From NCBI GenBank assembly GCA_024642625.1, contig JAHEAU010000010.1, positions 1 through 34,602 of the forward strand: DNA of 34,602 bases. Direction: 5' to 3'. The notes beneath the pieces were generated by a model, which was not told the origin of the DNA, did not search any database, and worked only from the letters and a program-made list of their open reading frames with translations. Shown piece after piece: positions 1-7,920 of this stretch. The stretch comes from Lewinellaceae bacterium (GTDB lineage: Bacteria; Bacteroidota; Bacteroidia; Chitinophagales; Saprospiraceae). How positions within the stretch are numbered: position 1 is the stretch's first letter; every line of letters starts with the position of its first letter. The position numbers were made by a program, and so were the translations under genes.

Positions 1-270
1 CGGCCAGTTTTTGGTTGATGAATTGAGGGCTTCGTCCTAGGAGCTTCTGAAGTCAACTTTGCCGTTTTTATACCAAATCATTACTTGACTGCAATTACAG
101 AAGGGTGTTTATTGGTTTATAAGTTTATTCGTTTATTCGTTTATTCGTTTATTCAACATTTTGGGAGATGTAGCCCTGGGAATTCCATTCTCCTATTCTC
201 TATTCAATCATTTTATTTGTTTCGTAGATTCCCGAATCATGAAGGAATCGATCTTGTAAATTGAAAGAAA
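1..270. other. Intergenic leader region with tandem octamer
   Basis: I see no gene that can be supported here. The first 40 bases are open in one plus-strand frame and could be the tail of a gene lying left of the window, but this is too short to judge. Bases 99-155 carry a member of a dispersed repeat (AGAAGGGTGTTTATT followed by GTTTAT) that recurs near 25.99 kb, and then four tandem copies of an octamer. The stretch is AT-rich and probably holds the promoter of the next gene, but no convincing core was seen. Confidence 0.5.
123..154. repeat. Tandem octamer, 4 x GTTTATTC
   Basis: Four exact back-to-back copies of the 8-base unit GTTTATTC. The same unit appears one or two at a time in the repeat cluster between 25.5 and 26.13 kb, so it seems to belong to a wider family of GTTTAT-rich repeats in this genome. 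Exact tandem octamers are prone to slippage, so copy number may vary between strains. Confidence 0.85.
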
Positions 271-657
271 GTGCCATTGCATCCGATGACCGGCATCATT
301 CCCTTTATCCAGGATGACCCTTACTTTTACCAGACCATGGGAGCTCTCAACTTTTTACCCGTACTGAATGACTTCGACATCGTCCCCACAGGCGAACAGC
401 AGTTTGACGAGGCTGAAGTCCTGGAGCTGCTGACAAAACAGATCGCCTGGATGCTGGAACAGAAAACGGAGTTTCTCTTCTCCCTTCTATATCGCCTGGA
501 TGTCGATGAGCGCCTGGTTCGAAAAGCTATGGATCCAACAAATGAAACGCCAGCAGCTGAAGGACTGGCAAGGCTTGTTTTTGATCGTCAAAAAGCCCGT
601 CTCCAAACCAAGCGGGATATTCACGTTGAGGAGATCGATCCTGATCTGGCCTGGTAA
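271..657 (+). CDS. Conserved hypothetical protein, small cytosolic
   Basis: A 128-residue soluble protein with no signal peptide or membrane segment. It has an acidic helical centre (an ELLTKQIAWMLEQ-like stretch followed by FLFSLLYRLDVDE) and a basic C-terminal part (LVFDRQKARLQTKR). This pattern resembles an unnamed family of about 120 residues that I associate with Bacteroidota, but I cannot assign a function. The reading frame opens with GTG at 271; an ATG five codons later (286) is an equally good start, since the recognisable part begins further in. It stands alone, with repeat-rich spacers on both sides. Confidence 0.75.
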   Translation: MPLHPMTGIIPFIQDDPYFYQTMGALNFLPVLNDFDIVPTGEQQFDEAEVLELLTKQIAWMLEQKTEFLFSLLYRLDVDERLVRKAMDPTNETPAAEGLARLVFDRQKARLQTKRDIHVEEIDPDLAW

Positions 658-720
658 GCTGGCAATTTGGATTTACCAAAGAGAGCACGGAGTAACACAG
701 AGTTCATCATCATTAGATCA

Positions 721-802
721 CTCTCAACACTCTACCCTCTACTCCTTTCGAATTTCAGGTTTGGAATTAATTGTGATTTGAAATTTGTCATTTGGTGCTT
801 TC
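721..802. repeat. Dispersed ATTTGG-type repeat, copy 1
   Basis: Starts with CTCTACCCTCTACTCCTTTC, continues through GGTTTGGAATT and GTGATTTG, and ends with TTTGTCATTTGGTGCTT. The second copy at 985-1110 has the same order of words and the same last 14 or so bases, but is longer in the middle because the GATTTGG unit is repeated more often. Low-complexity, slippage-prone and non-coding. Confidence 0.65.
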
Positions 803-844
803 TCTCCGCCAACGCCCAACGCCTAAGACCCAATACCTTCCAGA

Positions 845-975
845 TCTAAATATGATACAATGAGATTCTATCCACATCGTCATTCCTTGAATAATAAGTA
901 TCAATGCGGCAACTAAAGCAGCCGTTACAAATGCCATCCAGTAGGCAGGATTGATTTGCCATAGAGTCTTACATC
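845..975 (-). pseudogene. Possible remnant of a membrane-protein gene
   Basis: One minus-strand frame is open for about 45 codons and translates to a stretch with the character of a transmembrane helix (TLWQINPAYWMAFVTAALVA, then a run of L, I and A, then QGMTMW). There is no good start codon, and both ends run into copies of the dispersed repeat. It could be the surviving piece of a gene destroyed by repeat expansion, or chance. I could not match it to a family with confidence. Confidence 0.2.
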
Positions 976-984
976 CTGAGACAC

Positions 985-1110
985 ACTACCCTCCACTCTA
1001 CCCTCCACCCCGTTTCGGTCATTCGCATTTGGAATTTGGAATTTATTTGAGATTTGGTGCTTGGGATTTGTGATTTATTTGCGATTTGGTGCTTGTCATT
1101 TGGTGCTTCA
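985..1110. repeat. Dispersed ATTTGG-type repeat, copy 2
   Basis: Begins with CTACCCTCCACTCTACCCTC and continues with many variants of GGAATTTGGAATTT, GATTTGGTGCTT and GTGATTT, ending in GTCATTTGGTGCTT as copy 1 does. It reaches to within about 20 bases of the transporter start codon, so that gene's promoter must lie within or be formed by the repeat. Confidence 0.65.
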
Positions 1111-1127
1111 GCGCATCTTTGCCTCCC

Positions 1128-2024
1128 GTGAAATCCAACTGGCCCGCCCATCTAGCCCTGTTTGCCGTAGCTGTCATCTACGGTGCCAACTATTCCATCG
1201 CCAAGGTGGTCCTGTCGGGCGATTATATTGGTCCCTTGGGTTTTATCCTGGCAAGAGTACTAACAGCTACTGCACTTTTCTGGATGACGGGCCTGTGGAG
1301 GCCCACTCCCGCCATTCCTCGGAAAGACATGGGACGATTGGTCCTTTGCGGACTATTCGGCGTAGCGAGCAATCAACTGTTGTTCTTTTCCGGTCTGGAC
1401 CGAACCACGCCTATCCATGCCTCCTTGATCATGGTCCTGACACCTGTTTTGGTCTTGCTGTTATCGGCACTAATCGAGCGAAGAAGTATACGCAAGGAAC
1501 GGGCATTTGGTGTTGTCCTGGCAGGAATCGGCGCGATCATCCTCATTCTCCAGGGTCGTCACCAGGGTTTGTCGGATGGCGATGTTCTGGGCGATTTGAT
1601 GGTCGCAGGGAATGCAACCTCGTACGCACTTTATCTCATTCTCGTCCGGCCACTCATGGCCAAATATCAGCCCAATCTTGTCTTGAAATGGGTCTTTTTA
1701 TTTGGGACGTTCTTTGTCATGTTCTTCGGGTGGCCCCAAGCATTGGATGCCAGATGGCAGGATTTCACCCCGTTGATCATCCTCTGTTTCATTTACGTCC
1801 TGATTTTTACAACTTTTTTTGCCTACGGATTGAATGCATTTGCGCTCCAAAGAGTAGCCCCGGTAACGGTTAGCGCCTATATTTATCTGCAGCCGTTGAT
1901 TGCCGCTTTCATCGCATTACTCATTGGACAAGAGACATTAACAATACCAAAAATCCTGTCAGCTGTTCTCATCTTCATGGGTGTATATCTGGTCAGTATG
2001 GAACGAAAGCCCAAATCGGCCTGA
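1128..2024 (+). CDS. EamA/DMT-superfamily transporter
   Basis: A 298-residue integral membrane protein of the drug/metabolite transporter superfamily. The sequence divides into about ten hydrophobic helices arranged as two EamA repeats: the first opens with NWPAHLALFAVAVIYGANYS, and the second follows the loop after the Q-G-R-H-Q segment, with V-A-G-N-A-T-S-Y-A-L-Y as its typical opening. The C-terminal pair of helices has P-L-I-A-A-F-I-A-L and ends in a short basic tail (ERKPKSA). Family members export amino acids, metabolites or drugs; the substrate cannot be read from sequence. The frame opens upstream at TTG 1086, but those codons lie in a repeat, so GTG 1128 is preferred. It appears to be a single-gene unit. 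Confidence 0.88.
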   Translation: MKSNWPAHLALFAVAVIYGANYSIAKVVLSGDYIGPLGFILARVLTATALFWMTGLWRPTPAIPRKDMGRLVLCGLFGVASNQLLFFSGLDRTTPIHASLIMVLTPVLVLLLSALIERRSIRKERAFGVVLAGIGAIILILQGRHQGLSDGDVLGDLMVAGNATSYALYLILVRPLMAKYQPNLVLKWVFLFGTFFVMFFGWPQALDARWQDFTPLIILCFIYVLIFTTFFAYGLNAFALQRVAPVTVSAYIYLQPLIAAFIALLIGQETLTIPKILSAVLIFMGVYLVSMERKPKSA

Positions 2025-2247
2025 TAAATATTTATAACTCCTATAAAATATGGTGCCCACATATAAGGTGACGCTGGCCAAACGTTTAAGGATGGACAAA
2101 GCGTAGATAGGAAGAATACAATCCCATATAATTCACTTACTATCAACCTGTTGAATATCAATTTTCTGATTCGGAGAAAGCACTGTTTTGGTCGGTTGAT
2201 CTTCAGGTTCAAATAGTCGTATATTTACCTCAAAGAGCTCACCTTGC

Positions 2248-3627
2248 ATGCCTGATTGGACCTCCGACTTTGAAGCCCGCCTGGCAGAAGGCAATAGCGG
2301 TTATCTCGATGAGCAACTTTTTCTGGACCTCATCGAACAGTATCTGACCAGCGGCAAAACCGATCTGGCATTTGCTACCAGTCGCGAAGCCCTCCTCCAA
2401 CATCCTTTTTCCGTAGATCTGATGTGCAGCCAGGCAGCTGTTCTGCTTGAAATGGAACAACCAGACCAAGCTCTCGACGTCTTGCGTCATGCAGCCGGTA
2501 TCTCTCCTGGAGAACTCGATATCCAGCTACTCCAGGTTGAGACCCTTATTGAATTGGGTCGCTCCAATGAAGCTGAAATCATACTGTCGCCGTTCTTGCA
2601 GGAAGGCAGCCATGAAGACCTTGCGGATGCTTGGTATTTCAAGGCGATGATTGAAGAACAACGGGATCAATGGCTTGCTATGCACCACAGTCTTGAATGT
2701 GCAGTTCGCTTTAATCCGCGATTTCAAGAAGCACTCGAACGCCTGTGGCTGAGCACCGAAATGCTGGGCAATTACGAAGAGAGTGCCACTTTTTATAATG
2801 AGATTCTCGAACAGGATCCTTATGCCTGGCAAGTGTGGTACAATCTTGGGCATGCCCATTCCTGTCTCGAAAACTATGAATCAGCAGCAGAGGCATTTGA
2901 TTATGCCTGTGTGATCAATGAAGAGTTCGAGCATGCCTGGCGCGATCTGGGAGAAATGTATCTCCAGCTTGGCAAGTTTGAAAAAGCAAAAGAGGCCTTC
3001 TTGACCTCGTTAGAAAAATCGGAATCTCAAGATCCTGATCTCCTGGTCAAATTGGGGGAAGCCTATGAAAAAAATGGCGAGCGCGATCTGGCAGTCAGTA
3101 CATTGAAGCAAGTGTTGGTCCTGGATGACAAACATGACGAAGCGTTGTTCCGTCTGGGTTGTATCCGTGTACTGGAAAGCCAGTTTGATGAAGCTGTCTT
3201 TTATTTGGAAGCTTCCATTCAAATAAATGGAGACCGCGAAGAATATTACATCGCATTGGCTGAGGCTTATTTTCAAAAAGGCATGATGGAACAGGCAGAA
3301 TTCTGTCTGAATCGCGCTATCGAACTGGCACCTGAACAAAGCAGTTATTGGTTGCAATATGCCTCCTTCCTTCTCCAACATGGATCATTGAGTGAGGCTC
3401 TTGATATTCTGGAAACAGCCCTCAGCCAGCAAGACTCACCGGAGCTTGATTATGCCCGTATCGCTTGTCTGTTCAAACTGGGAAAACGCCAGGAAGCATG
3501 TCAAGCACTGTGTCTCCAGTTGGCTGAAGATTTTGATGCCCACCAGACATTATTTGATGTTGCACCGGAACTCAGCACCGATCCGGATGTTATCAGTTTG
3601 GTGAGAGCATTTCGCACTGAAGCCTGA
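2248..3627 (+). CDS. Tetratricopeptide repeat protein
   Basis: A 459-residue soluble protein made almost entirely of degenerate 34-residue TPR units, roughly ten to twelve, with signatures such as A-W-Y-F-K-A, V-W-Y-N-L-G-H-A, A-W-R-D-L-G-E-M-Y-L-Q-L-G-K and Y-Y-I-A-L-A-E-A-Y-F-Q-K-G. There is no signal peptide, so it is probably cytosolic. TPR arrays are protein-binding scaffolds; no catalytic domain is present and the partner is unknown. It is followed after 45 bases by the sigma factor gene on the same strand, so the two may be co-transcribed. Start ATG at 2248; TATATTTA at 2220-2227 is a weak Bacteroidota-type -7 candidate. The function beyond scaffold is not known. Confidence 0.85.
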   Translation: MPDWTSDFEARLAEGNSGYLDEQLFLDLIEQYLTSGKTDLAFATSREALLQHPFSVDLMCSQAAVLLEMEQPDQALDVLRHAAGISPGELDIQLLQVETLIELGRSNEAEIILSPFLQEGSHEDLADAWYFKAMIEEQRDQWLAMHHSLECAVRFNPRFQEALERLWLSTEMLGNYEESATFYNEILEQDPYAWQVWYNLGHAHSCLENYESAAEAFDYACVINEEFEHAWRDLGEMYLQLGKFEKAKEAFLTSLEKSESQDPDLLVKLGEAYEKNGERDLAVSTLKQVLVLDDKHDEALFRLGCIRVLESQFDEAVFYLEASIQINGDREEYYIALAEAYFQKGMMEQAEFCLNRAIELAPEQSSYWLQYASFLLQHGSLSEALDILETALSQQDSPELDYARIACLFKLGKRQEACQALCLQLAEDFDAHQTLFDVAPELSTDPDVISLVRAFRTEA

Positions 3628-3672
3628 TGCCTTCATGATTTCGGTACCCATTCTGTAAGAATCTGTTTTATT

Positions 3673-4305
3673 TTGACTCAAGCCCCTGAAAATCACCCCC
3701 TAACCACCGCAGAAAAGCACGCCATCTTTGAGGAGGAATTTCTCCCCCACATTGATGCCCTCCACACGTTTGCCTTCCACTTGACTTTGGATGACGATGC
3801 AGCCAATGATTTGGTCCAGGATGCCTACATGAAGGCATACCGGTTTATTAAACAATATGACCGGGGCACAAATGCCAAAGCTTGGCTGTTCAAGATCCTG
3901 AAAAATGCCTTTATCAACGAATACCGACGCAGAAAGCGCCAACCGGTACAAGTGGATTATGAGGAAATCCGAAAAGTGCATGAAAAGGAAGAGCCAGGTG
4001 GCCCCGATGCGTATTTCGATCTCCGAGAGGAAATGTTCAACTACCTCATTGGTGATGAGGTCACGCAGGCGATCAATGCCATGCCGGTTGACTTTCGTAC
4101 AGTCATCTTACTTTGTGATGTAGAAGACTTCACCTATGAAGAGATCGCATTGATCCTCGATATCCCCATTGGCACTGTTCGTTCAAGATTACATCGATCC
4201 AGAAACCTCCTCAAGGAGAAGTTGAAGGATTACGCACGATCCCTTGGTTATGAGGACAAACGGCGTAAGATGACCAAGGAAGAGGATATTCCAGACCAGG
4301 AATAA
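3673..4305 (+). CDS. ECF-type RNA polymerase sigma factor (sigma-70 family)
   Basis: A 210-residue alternative sigma factor with only regions 2 and 4, as in the ECF class. Region 2 spans about residues 22-92, including DLVQDAYMKAYRF (2.2) and AWLFKILKNAFINEYRRR (2.3-2.4, -10 recognition). Region 4 spans about 128-185, with the helix-turn-helix F-T-Y-E-E-I-A-L-I-L-D-I-P-I-G-T-V-R-S-R-L-H-R-S-R. An extra acidic linker and a charged C-terminal tail of about 20 residues follow. The start is TTG at 3673: the frame has no ATG or GTG between the preceding stop (3625) and this point, and the next internal ATG would delete region 2. The next gene encodes a probable cognate anti-sigma protein, the usual arrangement for ECF factors. 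Confidence 0.9.
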   Translation: MTQAPENHPLTTAEKHAIFEEEFLPHIDALHTFAFHLTLDDDAANDLVQDAYMKAYRFIKQYDRGTNAKAWLFKILKNAFINEYRRRKRQPVQVDYEEIRKVHEKEEPGGPDAYFDLREEMFNYLIGDEVTQAINAMPVDFRTVILLCDVEDFTYEEIALILDIPIGTVRSRLHRSRNLLKEKLKDYARSLGYEDKRRKMTKEEDIPDQE

Positions 4306-4311
4306 TGTAAA

Positions 4312-4345
4312 AACCGAGGGAACTCTTCAACCAGTTTCCTTGGTT
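4312..4345 (+). terminator. Stem-loop after the sigma factor gene
   Basis: Thirteen-base arms (AACCGAGGGAACT and AGTTTCCTTGGTT) pair completely if two G-U wobbles are allowed, with an 8-base loop. It starts 7 bases after the sigma factor stop codon. No run of T follows, so it may be a processing or attenuation structure between sigma and anti-sigma genes and not a true intrinsic terminator. Confidence 0.35.
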
Positions 4346-4454
4346 ATATCTGTCTCAAGCGTTACCTTGACTAGGCTTAGGTTCTTCCTTTGATCCACTA
4401 TGGGGAAAACAGGGGACGGAGGAACTCCGATTGTTTTACGAAAACCAACAGGCT

Positions 4455-4685
4455 ATGAAGAACGATGAGTTGATCCATCGGGTGTCCCTTTTTCTGGACA
4501 ACGAACTGAACCAGGATGAAGCCCGGAATCTGATGGATGAGATCCGAGACAACAAACAGTATCAGTCTTTACTGCATCAGGAGCAGTCATTTAAGACATT
4601 TGTCAAGACCCATGTAAGTCGGCGAAACGTGTCGCCAGCCCTGATCCAGTCCATTAAAGAGAAAATTCGCGTTTCTCCTTCCTAG
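4455..4685 (+). CDS. Putative anti-sigma factor lacking zinc ligands
   Basis: A 76-residue protein directly downstream of the ECF sigma gene. Its layout follows the short RsrA/ZAS-type anti-sigma domain: an N-terminal helix leading to F-L-D-N-E-L, a long central helix, and a C-terminal helix beginning with S-P-A-L-I-Q-S-I-K-E-K-I. The H-x3-C-x2-C zinc motif expected in the middle is absent; that segment reads I-R-D-N-K-Q-Y-Q-S-L-L and the protein has no cysteine. It would therefore be a structural, not redox-sensing, anti-sigma factor. The frame opens at TTG 4431, which has a well-spaced GGAGGA upstream (about 4419-4424), so an eight-residue longer form is possible. The assignment rests on gene order and helix pattern. 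Confidence 0.6.
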   Translation: MKNDELIHRVSLFLDNELNQDEARNLMDEIRDNKQYQSLLHQEQSFKTFVKTHVSRRNVSPALIQSIKEKIRVSPS

Positions 4686-4748
4686 CAGGACAATTTCTTT
4701 ATCCTGTCTTTTTCAAAACACCACCACAGACATACCGGCCTATCGCCG

Positions 4749-4756
4749 TACTTTTG
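4749..4756 (+). promoter_or_regulatory. Bacteroidota-type -7 promoter element (TACTTTTG)
   Basis: Matches the TAnnTTTG core used by the primary sigma factor of Bacteroidota, 22 bases upstream of the release factor 1 start codon. A clear -33 TTTG at the usual spacing was not found, so this is a core-only call. Confidence 0.5.
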
Positions 4757-4778
4757 CTGCCCTTGACCACAACGCAGC

Positions 4779-5858
4779 ATGGAACAGCTATTGCAACAAC
4801 TCGAAGGTTTTGTCCACCGATATCAGGACCTGGAGCTTCAAATGTCCGACCCGGATGTGATCTCCGATCCCACACGGTTTACCAAAATCAACAAGGCGTA
4901 CAAAAGTCTTGAACCCATTGTCTTTAAGTACAAAGAATATGCACAGTTGTTGGGCAATCTGGATACGGCCAAATCCATGCTCAAAGAGTCTGATCCCGAA
5001 ATGCGGGAAATGGCTCAAGAGGAAATCCTGACGCTGGAGCCACGAAAAACTGAGCTGGAAGAAGAGATACGTATCCTCCTGATCCCGAAAGATCCGGAAG
5101 ATGAAAAGGATGTCATCGTCGAAATACGCGCCGGTACAGGCGGCGACGAAGCCAGCATTTTTGCCGGTGATCTCTTCCGGATGTACACACGATTTTTTGA
5201 CAACCAAGGTTGGAAACAGGAGGTCCTTTCCCAGAATGATGGCTCATCAGGTGGCTATAAGGAGATCGTCATCGAGGTAAAAGGCACGGATGTATATGCG
5301 CAACTCAAATTTGAATCCGGTGCGCATCGGGTGCAACGCGTGCCCAAAACCGAATCCCAAGGCCGTATTCACACCTCTGCTGCAACCGTTGCCGTTATTC
5401 CTGTCTTCGAGTTTGAAGATGTGGATATCAATAAAGCTGATCTGAAGACCGATACCTTCCGGGCCAGCGGTGCGGGTGGTCAGCACGTAAATAAAACGGA
5501 ATCCGGAGTGCGTTTTACTCACCTCCCCACTGGCATTGTCGCCGAAAGTACAGAAGCCCGTTCCCAGATCAAAAACCGGGAGATCGCCATGCAACGCCTC
5601 ATCCAGAAAATCCAGGACACGCGTCGTGCAGAGCATGATTCCGCCATGGCCTCACAGCGTAAATCTCTTGTCGGCACCGGCGACCGATCCGACAAGATCC
5701 GTACCTACAACTACCCTCAGAACCGCGTTACAGATCATCGGATCAATCTGACCCTCTATAATCTGGACCAGATTATGGAAGGGCAGATCAACGATATTAT
5801 CCAGGCCTTGCAAACCGCAGAAAACGCCTCCAAACTCGAAGCTCAGGCAAACAGTTGA
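4779..5858 (+). CDS. prfA: Peptide chain release factor 1
   Basis: Class I release factor of 359 residues, the normal length, which reads UAA and UAG in the ribosomal A site and triggers hydrolysis of peptidyl-tRNA. Visible features: a helical domain 1 (residues 1-100), the class I signature AGTGGDEAS at 118-126, the codon-reading tripeptide position R-V-P-K-T-E-S-Q-G-R with PKT at 189-191, and the catalytic GGQ at 233-235, followed by HVNKTESGVR. RF2 has an SPF tripeptide, which is absent, so this is RF1. The PKT differs from the PAT/PVT of proteobacterial RF1. Start ATG 4779 matches the family N-terminus. It follows the sigma/anti-sigma pair by about 90 bases and has its own promoter core. 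Confidence 0.96.
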   Translation: MEQLLQQLEGFVHRYQDLELQMSDPDVISDPTRFTKINKAYKSLEPIVFKYKEYAQLLGNLDTAKSMLKESDPEMREMAQEEILTLEPRKTELEEEIRILLIPKDPEDEKDVIVEIRAGTGGDEASIFAGDLFRMYTRFFDNQGWKQEVLSQNDGSSGGYKEIVIEVKGTDVYAQLKFESGAHRVQRVPKTESQGRIHTSAATVAVIPVFEFEDVDINKADLKTDTFRASGAGGQHVNKTESGVRFTHLPTGIVAESTEARSQIKNREIAMQRLIQKIQDTRRAEHDSAMASQRKSLVGTGDRSDKIRTYNYPQNRVTDHRINLTLYNLDQIMEGQINDIIQALQTAENASKLEAQANS

Positions 5859-5887
5859 TCAGGGTAGTCTTTCATCCCCCTTTCCCC

Positions 5888-5895
5888 TACTTTTG
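5888..5895 (+). promoter_or_regulatory. Bacteroidota-type -7 promoter element (TACTTTTG)
   Basis: Identical to the core ahead of prfA and 18 bases upstream of the E1 start codon, implying a very short leader. No good -33 element was seen at 19-21 bases spacing. Confidence 0.5.
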
Positions 5896-5913
5896 CGTTA
5901 GAATTCTTTTCTC

Positions 5914-7920
5914 ATGACCACCTTAGCCCAAGATCTTCCCGCTATGACCTTTGATCGGAATGGCCTGGAAGATGATGACTTGCTCCGCCTGTATCGCCAT
6001 CTGATTCTCCCCCGATTGATAGAAGAAAAAATGTTGATCCTATTGCGTCAAGGACGGATCAGCAAGTGGTTCAGCGGGATCGGTCAGGAAGCTATTGCTG
6101 TAGGGACTACTGCTGCTTTACTCCCTGAGGAGATCATGTTTACCATGCATCGCAATCTGGGTGTCTTTACCACCCGGGAAATGCCACTCGACAAACTGAT
6201 CGCGCAATGGCAGGGAAAAAAGACTGGCTTCTCGAAAGGTCGGGAGCGTTCCTTTCATTTTGGCGCCCTCGATTATGGTATCGTCGGAATGATCTCTCAC
6301 CTCGGCCCCCAATTATCTCTGGCATCTGGTGTAGCCCTCGCCCATAAACTGAAATCCGAAGGCCGGGTCTCCCTTGCATTTACAGGAGAAGGCGGCACCA
6401 GTCAGGGTGAATTTCACGAAGCACTAAATGTCGCTGCCGTATGGGAACTCCCGGTCATTTTTCTCATCGAGAACAATGGCTACGGACTAAGCACTCCGAT
6501 CAATGAACAGTTTCGATGTGCCAACCTTGCCACCCGCGGTGCCGGGTATGGTATGGAAGCACACACTATCGATGGAAATAATATCTTGGAGGTTTACCGC
6601 ACTATCAAGGAGTTAGCTGACTCCATCCGTGAGAACCCCAGACCTGTACTTCTGGAGTGTATGACCTTCCGCATGCGCGGACATGAAGAAGCTTCAGGCA
6701 CCAAATATGTCCCCCAGGAACTGTTTACCCTTTGGGAGAAGAAAGACCCCGTAGCGACCTATGAAAATTGGTTGATCGAAGAAGGATTGCTCGATGAAGA
6801 ATCTGTAGCTGCCGTCCGGGGAAGCTTCAAGCAGTTTATCACGGATGCGGTGGAACGAGCCTTTGCGGAACCCGACCCACAGCCGGATATTCAGGAAGAG
6901 TTGGCGGATGTGTATGCGCCATATACCATGCAGGAATTACCTGCCATTTCCAGTGAACGCAAGGAAATGCGTCTGGTGGATGCCGTATCAGATGGCCTGC
7001 GACAGGGTATGGAAATCCACGATAACCTCATTTTAATGGGCCAGGACATCGCCGAATATGGCGGTGTATTCAAGATCACTGACGGGTTTGTCCAGAAGTT
7101 TGGAAAGGACCGTGTCCGTAATACACCGCTCTGTGAAAGCGCTATTATCGGCATCAGTCAGGGACTGAGTTTCAAAGGCTTCAAGTCCATGGTTGAAATG
7201 CAGTTTGCCGATTTTGTCACCTGTGGATTCAACCAGATCATCAACAACCTGGCAAAGGTCCACTACCGATGGGGGGCCAATGCCGATGTTGTGATTCGGA
7301 TGCCGACTGGTGCGGGTGTGGGTGCCGGACCTTTTCACTCCCAGAGCAATGAAGCCTGGTTTGCTCATACGCCGGGACTGAAAGTGGTCTATCCATCATC
7401 ACCAACTGACGCGAAAGGCCTTTTACTCGCCGCGCTTGACGATCCCAACCCTGTCCTTTTCTTCGAACACAAAGCCCTCTACAGAGCTGTCAGCGAAGAC
7501 GTACCTGTCGACCCATACCGGATTCCCATCGGTTCAGCCAGCCTGGTTCGTCAGGGCACAGATGTCTCCATTATCACCTATGGAATGGGCGTACATTGGG
7601 CCAAAAAAGCTGTGGCTGAATTAGAGATAGATGCTGATATCCTGGATTTGCGCTCCCTCCTTCCTTTGGATTATGACGCCATTGAAGCGACTGTGAAAAA
7701 AACGAATCGGGTAATCATCCTCCATGAAGACACCCTCTTCCTTGGTATTGGTGGAGAAATCAGCGCCTGGATCAATGAACATCTATTTGAATATTTGGAC
7801 GCACCTGTGATGCGGAGTGCCAGTCTGGACACACCAATTCCATTTGCCATACCTTTGGAGCAGCAGTTTCTGCCCTCTGATCGTTTTCGTGAACAATTAC
7901 AAAACCTCTTGGTCTACTAA
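5914..7920 (+). CDS. 2-oxoacid dehydrogenase E1, fused alpha and beta subunits
   Basis: A 668-residue thiamine diphosphate enzyme that decarboxylates a 2-oxoacid and transfers the acyl group to the lipoyl arm of E2. The alpha part (about 1-340) has the ThDP/Mg motif starting GEGGTSQGEFHEA at 158 and ending in the NNGYG segment at 187-191, plus the R-M-R-G-H-E-E-A-S stretch. The beta part (about 350-668) has L-M-G-Q-D-I-A-E-Y-G-G-V-F, F-A-D-F-V, the F-H-S-Q-S-N-E-A-W-F segment and V-Y-P-S-S-P-T-D-A-K-G. Single-chain alpha/beta fusions of this type occur in Bacteroidota and are usually annotated as branched-chain (2-oxoisovalerate) dehydrogenase; pyruvate cannot be excluded. No E2 or E3 gene is nearby. 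Its stop codon overlaps the start of the DUF5606 gene by one base. Confidence 0.92.
   Translation: MTTLAQDLPAMTFDRNGLEDDDLLRLYRHLILPRLIEEKMLILLRQGRISKWFSGIGQEAIAVGTTAALLPEEIMFTMHRNLGVFTTREMPLDKLIAQWQGKKTGFSKGRERSFHFGALDYGIVGMISHLGPQLSLASGVALAHKLKSEGRVSLAFTGEGGTSQGEFHEALNVAAVWELPVIFLIENNGYGLSTPINEQFRCANLATRGAGYGMEAHTIDGNNILEVYRTIKELADSIRENPRPVLLECMTFRMRGHEEASGTKYVPQELFTLWEKKDPVATYENWLIEEGLLDEESVAAVRGSFKQFITDAVERAFAEPDPQPDIQEELADVYAPYTMQELPAISSERKEMRLVDAVSDGLRQGMEIHDNLILMGQDIAEYGGVFKITDGFVQKFGKDRVRNTPLCESAIIGISQGLSFKGFKSMVEMQFADFVTCGFNQIINNLAKVHYRWGANADVVIRMPTGAGVGAGPFHSQSNEAWFAHTPGLKVVYPSSPTDAKGLLLAALDDPNPVLFFEHKALYRAVSEDVPVDPYRIPIGSASLVRQGTDVSIITYGMGVHWAKKAVAELEIDADILDLRSLLPLDYDAIEATVKKTNRVIILHEDTLFLGIGGEISAWINEHLFEYLDAPVMRSASLDTPIPFAIPLEQQFLPSDRFREQLQNLLVY

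Larger units (their letters stand above)
658..1127. other. Repeat-rich intergenic gap
   Basis: This gap of 470 bases holds two copies of a degenerate repeat (about 721-802 and 985-1110). Each starts with CTCTACCCTC and runs into GATTTGG/GAATTTGG/TTTGGTGCTT words. Between them, on the minus strand, is a short hydrophobic open stretch that may be a gene remnant. The plus-strand frame of the next gene runs back into the second repeat copy, so translation starting inside it (TTG at 1086) is unlikely. No terminator was seen after the gene ending at 657. Confidence 0.6.

Noticed and set aside
1061-1873. Long plus-strand open frame overlapping the EamA gene
   Set aside because: It is out of frame with the transporter, with a composition rich in R, S, H and C and no family features, so it is a shadow of the real gene.
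5914-7920. Pyruvate dehydrogenase E1
   Set aside because: The segment around F-H-S-Q-S-N-E-A-W-F and the fused architecture fit branched-chain enzymes at least as well, so the substrate was left open.
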